Origin: Planctomycetota bacterium
GTDB taxonomy: Bacteria > Planctomycetota > Planctomycetia > Gemmatales > Gemmataceae
Direction: 5' to 3'
Assembly: GCA_016177925.1 (NCBI GenBank)
Contig: JACOUH010000106.1
Coordinates: forward strand, 1-40,514
Length of the DNA stretch: 40,514 bases
Positions 31,295-40,514 of the stretch are shown piece after piece. The stretch's first letter is position 1; every line of letters begins with the position of its first letter. The notes under the pieces are model-generated. The model had not been told where the DNA came from. It saw nothing but the letters and a program-made list of their open reading frames with translations, and made no database searches. Made by a program: the position numbers and the translations under genes.

Positions 31295-34200
31295 TCACGG
31301 CGTTGGGATTTCGTAGACGTGCAGAGCCACGGGAGCGTTCCCGTAGCCGGTGCCCTGTCCGCCGAAGCGCTGGTACAGGTCGACGCCGCGGAAATCGTCG
31401 ACGAAGAAACCATCGTCCGACACCAGCTCGCGGTCCTCGAACAGGACACGCACCTTCGTCCCCTTTTTCAGCCCGGTAATGTGGATTTTCGTCTTCCCCA
31501 AGGTCTCGGGAGCCGGCCGATCCTCCTGATCGCCGAAGACGACATGTTCCTTGCCGTCGGGAGTGACCAGGGTCGTGTGCGACCACCACACACGCCCGCC
31601 GTCATGCAGGAACGCGACCCCATCGAGCAACTTGTCCGTGGCATCGAGCTGCGCCAGCGGCACCTCGAGCTTCACCCACTCGCCGGCCTTCGGCAAGTGG
31701 CCCAGCGAGACCGTCTTGTCAGGGAGGAACGCCAGGCAGTGCGGGGGGACCTCGTTGCCCCAGCCAAGGAAGCCCGAGGCATGGCGGTAGAAGCTGCGCA
31801 GGAACCAGTGGGCGGAGTTATTCTCCTTGCGCAGTTTCGCGACATCAAATGGGCCCCAGCTCGCCGCGTGAGTCCAGCGGCCATCGCACTTGACGAGGGC
31901 GACGAGGTTCTTGGGGGACGCCTTCGCATCGAGCTTGACCCACGTCGTCAGTTTGCTGCCCTTGGGCCACTTCCGCAGGTCCACAAGGTACTGGATGCCG
32001 TGCGGGCAGGGGCCGACCGACGGCGGGCCGCCGGTGGCGTTGTAGCCGTTCGACTCGTCGCTCCACTCGTGCCGGTCGGACGTGACGCGACTGCGGCCGG
32101 CCGGGGATTTCTCCTCGCTCCAGCGCCAGGTGCCGAAGCTCATGCCATGCGTCGTCGCCGCCATGATGTACGTCTTGCCGCCGCGCCGCCGCACCATGTG
32201 CTCCAGCGCCGGCTCGGTGTGGACCTGCGGCGGTTTCTCCTTCGAGTAGATGACGGGTACGAGCGATTTCAATTCGGCATGGAAACCGCGGAAGGTCGAG
32301 GGATCGCCGGGCCCGTGGGCGATCTGCCAGCCGCGGGCGCCGCGCATCAGCTCCACGTAAGCGTGGAAGCGCCAGCGCTCAAAGGGTACATCCTCGTACA
32401 GCTGCGGACGCAGCCAGACCGCCTTGCCCTTGCCCTCGACGAGGGGGCGCAGGTCGGTGTGCAAGGGCGCCGGGTAGAGGGGCTCTGTTTCCGGGTCGTA
32501 GATGTCGTAGAAGGGCGCCTTCTCGAACTCCAGGCGGTTCCAGTAACCGCCGTGACCGACCATGACCGGCTTGCCCGTCGCCCGGCGCAGGTGGTCGGCG
32601 TCCGCCTTCAGCTTGGCCAGCTGCGCCGGCGTCATGGGGGAGAACCAGCCGAACGCCTCCTCCGGCCCCGGCGAAACGGAGACGACCATCGGCGCGCTCT
32701 TGATGAACTTCAGATAGTCCTCCGGCCACGGCTTGCCCGGCATCGGTGGCGGGACGAAGAGCGTCGAGGCGTAGAGGCCTTCCTTCCAGCGCGCCTCAAG
32801 AGCGTCCTGCTTGACGAGCATGGCTCCCTCGACGTAGCGCAGGCAGTTGAGGTCCCACAGCTTCCGCTCCGCGAGGTTGCCGCCGTGGCGATCGTAGAGA
32901 CTCCACGGCTTGAGGTTGTGCAGGTCGTGATACTTGCCCGAGTCGGCGGGCCCGTCGTAGACAGGGTTGTGTCCGTAGGCGACGCCCCACGGCATCCACG
33001 GTTTGTCGTTGACAAGGACTGCGCCATCCTTGTCGACCTTCACCGACCGGATGGGCGGCGGCGGACCGTCGTGGGTGAGGCGGCAGAACGGCGCCGACTC
33101 GACGCTTGCGACCGCCTTACCATTCTGGTCGATGGCCGTCGCCCGCACCAGCCAGTTACGCTGTGGGTCACCGAACGGTTGCAACGGGAGGAACGACACG
33201 TCGAGGTCGGTCAGCAGCAAATTGAGGAAGTCCTCGCGCAGACCATCGGGGATGCGGCCGCGGCGAGCGGCAATGTCTGCCGGGGTCGCGGGGATAGCGA
33301 AGCTCTTCAGGACCTGTCCCGTGCCGCGGCGGGCGACGTCAAGTTTCACCGCCTTCAACCGGGCCATCTCGGCGTTCGACAGGCCGAGGTTGATGCGCAC
33401 GAACTGTTTCTGCTCCGGCTGCAGGTAGAGGGCGCCCAGCTCGAGGTCGATCGGCACCGTCCAGGTCGCGAACCACTGCGGACTCTCGGCGATCCCCTTG
33501 CCGGAGTCGTCGAATAGTTTCAGGTTGCCGCGATACTCGCTGTACGCCGGGCAGAGTTCGTCAAGGCTGTACGGTAGCCGCACCTTGCCGCGCCCTCCTT
33601 TCGGCACGTTCACGGCGGCGCTGGTGAAGCGCGACGTCTTCCCTGCCGGCGACGTCCACTCCCACTCCAGCTTGAAGCTGCCGGCCCGCTGCGGACTGAC
33701 GAGGTCCGCCGTCAGCTCGTTACGGCCGAGCAGGCGTTCGCCGAGGTCGAGGCGCTCGAGGTGCGGGCCGGGCTCGCCGCCGGCCACCGCCGGCAGCCGT
33801 ACCCCGCGGCCCTTCAACTCGGCGGCGAAGCTCTCGGGCTCGTACAGGCAGACGTCGTCCCACCAAACGGTGCCGGTGACGTTCTGCTGCGGGATGTGGC
33901 CGGTGTCATCAAGCGTGTAGCCGTTCATGCCGCGCGCACACAGCTTCAGCCGCAACTGCTTGACGGGCGCCGCGGGACGAAAGACCTGGCGGATCTGCCG
34001 CCAGTCGTTGGTGCCGATCGACAGCGGTCGCTTGTGGAGGAAGTTGAAGCCGTCGAGGCGTCGGCCCTGCTCGTCCTCCGCGTCGAGCTGGATCATGCAG
34101 ACGCTGTCCGTCCTGATCCAGGCGGTCGCCTCGATCAGGCGCGGCTCCTGCTGGTTGAGCGTGACGGGGTCGCTGCTGACGCACTTCTCGTCCCCGGTGG

Positions 34201-35170
34201 CGAGGACCATCTTCAGGCTGTGGGCGCCGGAGTGGAGGACAAGAGCGTCGGCCAGGACAGGGCCACGGTTGTCGGAGTTGCTGTTGTGCCAGGTGTTGAA
34301 GATGTAGTAGATGCCGGGCGGGAAATAGCGGTATTTCTCCGGGCGTGACCAGCCGAGCGGGTAGCCGCCGCGGTCGAGGCGCTCGAAGCCGCCGTCGGGC
34401 AGCAGGTTCGGCACGTCCGGCCCCGGCTCGGTCAGCGACGCCTCGTGCAACGCCACCTGTCCGGAGGTGCAGGCGACCTCGCAGACGACCGCCCCGGGCA
34501 GCAGAGCGCCGGCCTGCGCGAACTGTGGGTCCTTCTTGGCCGCGTCGAGCCACGTCCGTTTCGGTAGGGTGACCGCGACGGTACGGCCGGCGTAGGTCCC
34601 TTCCGGAATTGGCACGCTGGCCGAGACGACCCGCTTCTCGCCGAGCGAATCGTCGATCGGTGAAGTGGACGTCAGGGCGACCGTGATGGTGCCGGACGAC
34701 CCGCTCGCGCGGGTGCCCCGGCCGACCCCCTTGCCGCTGAGGCGCACGCGCAGAGTCAGGTCGCGGACGAGGTGCAGCGGAGCCTTGCTGCGGACGAACT
34801 CGGCGAGCGGGTAGCCCCCGGCGTCGCCCCAGTCTCTGAGCACGCGCGGATTGTTGACGGTGACCCAGTTGACGACCTGCACGGCTTTCCCGCCGCCCGA
34901 CAGCACGAGGCGGCGCTGCCCGTGCGGGCGGTCGCCGTCCAGCCACTCCCATGTGCCGCTGAGGCACCAGCCGTCGGGGTTGTAGTCGCGGCGATTGAAG
35001 ACCTCTGTGGGGTAGTTCCAGTGATGGTTCTTCAACTCCGGCAGCAGCGTCAGCCAGTCGTCCTGGAAGTCGCCGTTGCGGAGCAGGTTGCCGCCCGGCC
35101 CTGCCGCGGGCGTCGCGCCGCCCATAAGCAGCGCGACGAGCAACGTCCCGATCCCATTCCGTCCGCGCAT
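31295..35170 (-). CDS. Large secreted carbohydrate-active-like protein with CBM-like and TIM-barrel-like regions
   Basis: A 1291-residue protein. The signal peptide (GIGTLLVALLMGGATPAAG) is followed by jelly-roll, CBM-like blocks that open with NLLRNGDFQDDW (near 27) and NLLPDGGFERLDRGGYPLGW (near 255) and end with GTVWWDDVCLYEPES (near 436). From about 720 (DGAVLVNDKPWMPWGVAYGH) a glycoside-hydrolase-like barrel follows, then a C-terminal beta domain with LVDLRKWPKGSKLTTWVKLD (near 1057). This order is common in planctomycete polysaccharide-degrading proteins. Catalytic acids cannot be assigned with confidence. The ATG at 35170 has AAGGGGGGA six bases upstream. It stands alone, with no transporter or SusCD genes nearby. 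Confidence 0.78.
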   Translation of the reverse strand: MRGRNGIGTLLVALLMGGATPAAGPGGNLLRNGDFQDDWLTLLPELKNHHWNYPTEVFNRRDYNPDGWCLSGTWEWLDGDRPHGQRRLVLSGGGKAVQVVNWVTVNNPRVLRDWGDAGGYPLAEFVRSKAPLHLVRDLTLRVRLSGKGVGRGTRASGSSGTITVALTSTSPIDDSLGEKRVVSASVPIPEGTYAGRTVAVTLPKRTWLDAAKKDPQFAQAGALLPGAVVCEVACTSGQVALHEASLTEPGPDVPNLLPDGGFERLDRGGYPLGWSRPEKYRYFPPGIYYIFNTWHNSNSDNRGPVLADALVLHSGAHSLKMVLATGDEKCVSSDPVTLNQQEPRLIEATAWIRTDSVCMIQLDAEDEQGRRLDGFNFLHKRPLSIGTNDWRQIRQVFRPAAPVKQLRLKLCARGMNGYTLDDTGHIPQQNVTGTVWWDDVCLYEPESFAAELKGRGVRLPAVAGGEPGPHLERLDLGERLLGRNELTADLVSPQRAGSFKLEWEWTSPAGKTSRFTSAAVNVPKGGRGKVRLPYSLDELCPAYSEYRGNLKLFDDSGKGIAESPQWFATWTVPIDLELGALYLQPEQKQFVRINLGLSNAEMARLKAVKLDVARRGTGQVLKSFAIPATPADIAARRGRIPDGLREDFLNLLLTDLDVSFLPLQPFGDPQRNWLVRATAIDQNGKAVASVESAPFCRLTHDGPPPPIRSVKVDKDGAVLVNDKPWMPWGVAYGHNPVYDGPADSGKYHDLHNLKPWSLYDRHGGNLAERKLWDLNCLRYVEGAMLVKQDALEARWKEGLYASTLFVPPPMPGKPWPEDYLKFIKSAPMVVSVSPGPEEAFGWFSPMTPAQLAKLKADADHLRRATGKPVMVGHGGYWNRLEFEKAPFYDIYDPETEPLYPAPLHTDLRPLVEGKGKAVWLRPQLYEDVPFERWRFHAYVELMRGARGWQIAHGPGDPSTFRGFHAELKSLVPVIYSKEKPPQVHTEPALEHMVRRRGGKTYIMAATTHGMSFGTWRWSEEKSPAGRSRVTSDRHEWSDESNGYNATGGPPSVGPCPHGIQYLVDLRKWPKGSKLTTWVKLDAKASPKNLVALVKCDGRWTHAASWGPFDVAKLRKENNSAHWFLRSFYRHASGFLGWGNEVPPHCLAFLPDKTVSLGHLPKAGEWVKLEVPLAQLDATDKLLDGVAFLHDGGRVWWSHTTLVTPDGKEHVVFGDQEDRPAPETLGKTKIHITGLKKGTKVRVLFEDRELVSDDGFFVDDFRGVDLYQRFGGQGTGYGNAPVALHVYEIPTP

Positions 35171-35230
35171 GGCAGTCCCCCCTTGTACTCGGTCGTGAAA
35201 TGACAACGGCAGGTTGATGCTCGCCGTTGA

Positions 35231-35285
35231 TTAGCCCGACGCGCCAGCGAGGGACACAGGTTGCCTCGCTGGCGCGTCGGGCTAA
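35231..35285. repeat. Perfect 22-base TTAGCCCGACGCG palindrome
   Basis: TTAGCCCGACGCGCCAGCGA and onward (35231-35252) pairs perfectly with 35264-35285 around 11 bases. It lies between the secreted-protein gene start and the valS stop and matches the module at 9003-9099. Confidence 0.88.
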
Positions 35286-35301
35286 GCAGACGCGGGGCGA
35301 G

Positions 35302-38229
35302 TCACGCCTGTTGCAGCTCGTGCAGGTTCTGTTCAATCGCCTGGATCTGCTTCTCCACCTCGGCGACGCGGTCGCGCAGTTCCTGCACTACCTCCGCCGG
35401 CGCCTTGTTGATGAAGTTCATGTTGTCGAGCTTCGCCCGCGCCCCTTGCAGGAACTTGCGCTTCTCCTCGAGCTGTCTCTCGAGGCGAGCGATCTCCGCT
35501 GGCACGTCGATCAGGCCGGCCAGCGACACGTACGCCTCGAAGTCGGGGTGGACGTGCGTCGCGGCCTGCGACGGCTTCGCCACAGCTGGGCCGATCTCCA
35601 GCTGGCCGGCGCCCGCCAGCAGCGTGATGAACGGCGCCAGCTGGCGGAAGTCCTCGGCCACCGCCTCACCGCAGCGGATGAATGCATCGAGCGGAGTGCG
35701 GTTGTCGATGGTGTAGCGGTTACGCACCTCGCGCACCGCCCGCACGAGGTCCTGCAAGCGCGCGATGCGCTGTTCCATGCCAACGTCCTGCCACGCGGCG
35801 GGGAACTCCGGCCACGGGGCGATCGTCACGCTCTCCGCCGACGGCTCCGGCGCCGGCAGGCCGCGCTCGAAGGCCGCCTCGTTCAGGACCTCCCAGATCG
35901 ACTCGGCCACAAACGGCATGATTGGCTGCACCAGCCGCAGGATGGCGTCGAGCACGCCCACGAGCACGCGCTGGGCCGTCGCGCGCTTGTCCGGGTCGCG
36001 CAGCCGGCCCTTGCTCATCTCGACGTACCAGTCGCAGAACTCCGACCAGGTGAAGTCATAGATGGTGCGCGCCACGTCGGCGAAGTGGTAGCCCTCCAGC
36101 TGCTCTGTCACTGCCTTCGTGGTTGCCGCCAGCCGGCTGAGAATCCAGCGATCCTCGATCGGCAGCTCCTCCACACGTAGCGCCCCCGGCGTGTAGCCGT
36201 CCAGGTTGAGCAGAAGGAAGCGGGCGGCGTTCCACAGCTTGTTGGCGAAATTGCGGCCGACCTCGAATTTCTCCGAAGCCTGCTTGGCTGTCGGCAATTC
36301 CGAATCCTCGGCGGGCCAGGGACCGCCAGGACGGAAAGCCTTTTTGCACTCCGGGCACGTCACCTTGCGCGTCCGCATGTACATGTGCTCGCGTTTCACC
36401 GGCACTAGCGCGTCACAGTGCGGACACACGTTGGAGACCGTCATGCGGCTGTCCTGTGTCTCCGTCGCCATGTGTACCATGCCGAAGCGCAGGGCGTCCG
36501 TGCCATAGCGGTCAATGATGTCGAGCGGGTCGATGCCGTTGCCCTTCGTCTTCGACATGGTCTCCCCGAAGCCGTCGAGGATCTTCGGGTGGATGTAGAC
36601 GTGGCGGAACGGGACGTCGCCCACGTTGTATAGGCCCGTCATCACCATGCGCGCCACCCAGAGCGTGATGATGTCGCGGCTGGTCACCAGCACGCTGGTC
36701 GGGTAGTAGTAGCGCAGCTCGGCGGTCGGCTCGGGCCAGCCGAGCGTCGAGTGCGGCCACAGGGCGGAACTGAACCACGTGTCGAGCACGTCGGGGTCCT
36801 GCTCCAGCGGATATTTCGGACCGAGCACGTCGGCTGGCAGGTCTTCGAGAGCACACACCAGCCACTGCCCGTTCTCCTCGTCGAGGCGCCAGCACACGTC
36901 GTCGCGGCCGGCGAAGGCGCGCTTCAACTCGGCCTCGGGGCAGTGGACGTACCAGATGGGGATGCGGTGTCCCCACCACAGCTGGCGGCTGATGCACCAG
37001 TCACGCTTCTCGCCGAGCCAGTCGAGGTACGTCTTGGCGTAGCGATCAGGGAAGAACTTCACCCGCCCCGACGTGACAGCATCCATCGCCGTCTGCGCCA
37101 GACCCGGTTTCCCCTCGTCGCGGTCGCCCATCTTCACGAACCACTGGTCCGATAGGTACGGTTCGATCGGCGTCTTGCTGCGATCACTGTGGGCGATGTC
37201 GATGTCACGGTCCTCGCGGCCCTCGAACAGGCCGAGCTTTTCCATGTCCTCGGTCACGCGCTGCCGGGCCGCGAAGCGGTCCATACCCGCGTACGGCCCG
37301 CCGTTGTCGTTGATCGTGCCGTCCGGGTTGAGGATGTTGATCATCGGCAGCTTGTGCCGCACGCCGCAGGCGTAGTCGTTGTGGTCGTGGGCGGGCGTCA
37401 CTTTCACGCAGCCGGTGCCGAGACTCGGGTCGACCAGCAGACCGTCGGCAATGATCGGGATGTCGCGGTTCACCAGCGGGATGGTCACCGTCTTGCCGAT
37501 CAGGTGCTGATAGCGCGCGTCGCTCGGGTGGACCGCCACGGCGGTGTCGCCCAACATCGTCTCGGGCCGCGTCGTCGAAAAACGAATGAACTCGTTTGTT
37601 CCCTTCACCGGATACTTGAAGGTCCAGAAGCCGCCCTTCACCGTCTCGTGAAACGTCTCGTCATCGGCCACCGAGGTCTGGAGTTGCGTGTCCCAGTTCA
37701 CCAGCCGCTTGCCGCGGAAGATGTAGCCATCCTTGAACATCTTGAAGAAGGTCACGCGCACCGCTCGGGCACACACCTCGTCGAGGGTGAAGCGCGTGCG
37801 GGCCCAGTCGCAGGAGCAGCCGAGTTGCTTGAGCTGGTTGAGGATGCGGGCCTCGTACTGTTCCTTCCACTGCCAGATGCGGCGCACCAGTTCGTCGCGG
37901 CCGAGATCGTGGCGTGTCTTCTTCTCCTCGTCGCGGAGGCGCCGCTCCACCACGGCCTGTGTGGCGATACCGGCGTGATCCGTGCCGGGCAACCACAGGG
38001 TGTTGTCGCCCCTGGCGCGATGCCAGCGAGTCAGGACGTCCTGGAGGGTATTGTTGAGGGCGTGGCCCATGTGCAGGGCGCCGGTGACGTTGGGAGGGGG
38101 AATGACGATCGAGAACATCTCGCGGGAAGGGTCGGGCCGACTGTGGAAGTAGCCCTTGTCGTCCCAGAACGCCAGCCAGCGTCGCTGGGCCTCGTGCGGA
38201 TCGTACTGTTTGGGTAGCTCGCTCGTCAT
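35302..38229 (-). CDS. valS: Valyl-tRNA synthetase with a zinc-ribbon insertion
   Basis: A 975-residue class I synthetase that charges tRNA-Val and edits threonine. The HIGH motif is HMGH (53-56) in PPPNVTGALHMGHALNN; the KMSKS loop reads TMSKTKGN (near 556) with Thr in place of the first Lys. WLPGTDHAGIATQ and the CP1 editing domain (RFSTTRPETMLGD) are typical of ValRS. About residues 600-650 hold an unusual insertion with CPHC and CPECKKAF, a likely zinc ribbon, just before the anticodon-binding domain (GRNFANKLWNAARF). The C-terminus is the ValRS coiled coil. The ATG at 38229 was chosen over an upstream GTG for its AGGAAG spacing. Confidence 0.96.
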   Translation of the reverse strand: MTSELPKQYDPHEAQRRWLAFWDDKGYFHSRPDPSREMFSIVIPPPNVTGALHMGHALNNTLQDVLTRWHRARGDNTLWLPGTDHAGIATQAVVERRLRDEEKKTRHDLGRDELVRRIWQWKEQYEARILNQLKQLGCSCDWARTRFTLDEVCARAVRVTFFKMFKDGYIFRGKRLVNWDTQLQTSVADDETFHETVKGGFWTFKYPVKGTNEFIRFSTTRPETMLGDTAVAVHPSDARYQHLIGKTVTIPLVNRDIPIIADGLLVDPSLGTGCVKVTPAHDHNDYACGVRHKLPMINILNPDGTINDNGGPYAGMDRFAARQRVTEDMEKLGLFEGREDRDIDIAHSDRSKTPIEPYLSDQWFVKMGDRDEGKPGLAQTAMDAVTSGRVKFFPDRYAKTYLDWLGEKRDWCISRQLWWGHRIPIWYVHCPEAELKRAFAGRDDVCWRLDEENGQWLVCALEDLPADVLGPKYPLEQDPDVLDTWFSSALWPHSTLGWPEPTAELRYYYPTSVLVTSRDIITLWVARMVMTGLYNVGDVPFRHVYIHPKILDGFGETMSKTKGNGIDPLDIIDRYGTDALRFGMVHMATETQDSRMTVSNVCPHCDALVPVKREHMYMRTRKVTCPECKKAFRPGGPWPAEDSELPTAKQASEKFEVGRNFANKLWNAARFLLLNLDGYTPGALRVEELPIEDRWILSRLAATTKAVTEQLEGYHFADVARTIYDFTWSEFCDWYVEMSKGRLRDPDKRATAQRVLVGVLDAILRLVQPIMPFVAESIWEVLNEAAFERGLPAPEPSAESVTIAPWPEFPAAWQDVGMEQRIARLQDLVRAVREVRNRYTIDNRTPLDAFIRCGEAVAEDFRQLAPFITLLAGAGQLEIGPAVAKPSQAATHVHPDFEAYVSLAGLIDVPAEIARLERQLEEKRKFLQGARAKLDNMNFINKAPAEVVQELRDRVAEVEKQIQAIEQNLHELQQA

Positions 38230-38299
38230 ATCCAACACTTCCTGTCCAGAATGTGAACACCGGATGGGGACACAGGTTCCTCTTGGTACTCTCGGCGCC

Positions 38300-38404
38300 T
38301 AGAGCGGTTCGCGGCCGGGTCGCACACTAACCCGAAGCGTCAGCGAGGGACCGGCCCTCGCTGACGCTTCGGGTTAGTGTGCAACGCAAGTGTGAACCGC
38401 TCTA
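38300..38404. repeat. Palindromic element with TAGAGCGGTT terminal inverted repeats
   Basis: TAGAGCGGTTC (38300) and GAACCGCTCTA (38394-38404) are perfect ends. The inner palindrome GCACACTAACCCGAAGCGTC (and onward) is perfect around five bases. The ends match the element at 4140-4268, but the core differs completely. Confidence 0.85.
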
Positions 38405-38435
38405 ATCAATCGGACACATCGCCAAGCGATACGGT

Positions 38436-38798
38436 TCATCGCCACTGGTTCAGAATCACCACCGCGTTCGCCGGATCGTAGCTGGCCCGCTCGAGCTTCC
38501 CGAGCGCACCAACGATGTGTTTCGGCTTCATGTCGCGGGTTGGATCGTTGTCGTACCGGACCATCAGAATCCCCTGATGCATCCCGCCCGACGTTTGCAC
38601 CAGCCGATGAAGATTCCAGAAGTCCCGACGATCGCGGGTGAGAAGGACGAACTGTTCCCGGATCGCGTACTCCAGGTGGAGGATGTCCGTTTCTCCTACC
38701 AGGCCGGCGTCGGCCGGGCGAACGACGGTGTGACCGGCCTTGACAAGCAGGGCGGCGAGGGTCTTGTCCGCGAAGTTATCATCGAGGTAAATCTTCAT
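38436..38798 (-). CDS. DUF5615 PIN-like protein, probable toxin
   Basis: A 120-residue PIN-like (Mut7-C/VapC45-type) protein. MKIYLDDNFADKTLAALLVK carries the first acidic pair, and VLLTRDRRDFWNLHRL carries later acids, as expected for a metal-dependent RNase fold. The ATG at 38798 overlaps the stop of the preceding DUF433 gene in an ATGA arrangement, showing translational coupling. Pairing with DUF433 is the reason to call it a toxin; the RNA target is unknown. Confidence 0.85.
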   Translation of the reverse strand: MKIYLDDNFADKTLAALLVKAGHTVVRPADAGLVGETDILHLEYAIREQFVLLTRDRRDFWNLHRLVQTSGGMHQGILMVRYDNDPTRDMKPKHIVGALGKLERASYDPANAVVILNQWR

Positions 38799-39106
38799 GA
38801 CTCGGGCTTGTAATCCGGAGGTACGAGGGGTGGCTTGTCGAGACCAAGGGCCCGGATCTCCTCCTCTTCTCGGTCCCGTTCCTGACGGAGGAAATCCTCG
38901 TTGTGGATGCAGTAATCGACGGCTTCCAGGACGGCCTCCAGCGGCACGTCGAAATCCTCAGCCACCTGCTCCGGCGTCCGCGGTTCGAGCCCGACCGTCT
39001 CTCGGTAGAGAACCTCGGCCCGGATGCGCCGCCCTTTGATGAAGAGTTGTCGGTAGTTGGAGCAAGGCCGTGGCTCCAGGAAGCGATATTGTTTAGTTTC
39101 GGACAT
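38795..39106 (-). CDS. DUF433-family protein, probable antitoxin
   Basis: A 103-residue protein whose middle (RTPEQVAEDFDVPLEAVLEA, then VDYCIHNEDFL) is the DUF433 helix-turn-helix-like domain; the tail is acidic and then Pro-rich. DUF433 proteins are the VapB45-type partners of DUF5615/PIN-like toxins. The ATG at 39106 follows GGAGGG at seven bases. It starts 28 bases after the mutase stop on the same strand, so read-through expression is possible; I see no clear own promoter in the short gap. Confidence 0.85.
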   Translation of the reverse strand: MSETKQYRFLEPRPCSNYRQLFIKGRRIRAEVLYRETVGLEPRTPEQVAEDFDVPLEAVLEAVDYCIHNEDFLRQERDREEEEIRALGLDKPPLVPPDYKPES

Positions 39107-39134
39107 AACAATCCCTCCCGTTGGGTGTCCTCTG

Positions 39135-40514
<1,380 letters not shown>

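Noticed and set aside
31277..33517. 746-residue open frame opposite the secreted protein
   Set aside because: It is rich in Arg, Val and Leu with no domain pattern, as expected for an antisense frame of the well-supported minus-strand gene.

Overview
The window reads as chromosomal DNA of a planctomycete, most likely a Gemmata-like (Gemmataceae) lineage. This is inferred from the very high GC content, a planctomycete-type Ser/Thr kinase remnant, a Uma2 N-terminal remnant, a Tad pilus locus with several Flp pilins, and above all many long GC-rich palindromes between genes. No rRNA, tRNA, CRISPR array, phage or intact insertion sequence was recognised.

Layout. 0.1-5.4 kb: a MacB/FtsX-type ABC permease (+), then a convergent spacer with two related hairpins, then pepQ-like peptidase, accB and accC on the minus strand (fatty-acid synthesis entry). 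5.5-7.3 kb: a TacA/TacT-type antitoxin and GNAT toxin pair with a readable promoter and operator, next to a broken Ser/Thr kinase gene. 7.5-9.0 kb: a three-gene unit of DpsL-like mini-ferritin, plant-type 2Fe-2S ferredoxin and an unknown protein. 9.0-12.4 kb: scpA, a lipoate ligase and a GT87-like membrane glycosyltransferase that carries an in-frame copy of a dispersed repeat.

12.4-25.4 kb is a Tad (tight adherence) pilus locus on the plus strand. It holds three Flp pilins (the first and third nearly identical), prepilin peptidase CpaA, CpaB, CpaE, CpaF, TadB, TadC, an unknown two-helix membrane protein, two TadE-like minor pilins, a large TadG-like protein with a beta-repeat tail, and a winged-helix/AAA+ ATPase. 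No secretin (CpaC/RcpA) gene is present. Five gene junctions inside the locus carry long palindromes. A sigma-54-like site lies about 120 bp before the first pilin.

25.4-28.7 kb contains gene decay (a Uma2 stub and a frameshifted small gene) around a NUDIX hydrolase, an Rpn-type PD-(D/E)XK nuclease and a GT4 glycosyltransferase. 28.8-31.0 kb holds an aspartate-type aminotransferase and an ornithine cyclodeaminase-family enzyme. 31.3-35.2 kb encodes a 1291-residue secreted carbohydrate-active-like protein. 35.3-38.2 kb is valS with an unusual zinc-ribbon insertion. 38.4-39.1 kb is a DUF433/DUF5615 toxin-antitoxin-like pair, and the window ends inside a methylmalonyl-CoA mutase large-subunit gene.

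The most striking signal is a modular family of palindromes. Outer terminal repeats, for example TAGAGCGGTT or ATAGCTCCTG, enclose different inner palindromes. The palindromes sit against stop codons, sometimes supplying the stop, and one related repeat is inserted in frame inside a protein. The other leading observations are the twin hairpins sharing the loop GACTCGC(A/G)A and the secretin-less Tad locus with its AAA+ ATPase. Functions come from motif reading alone; no database search was run.
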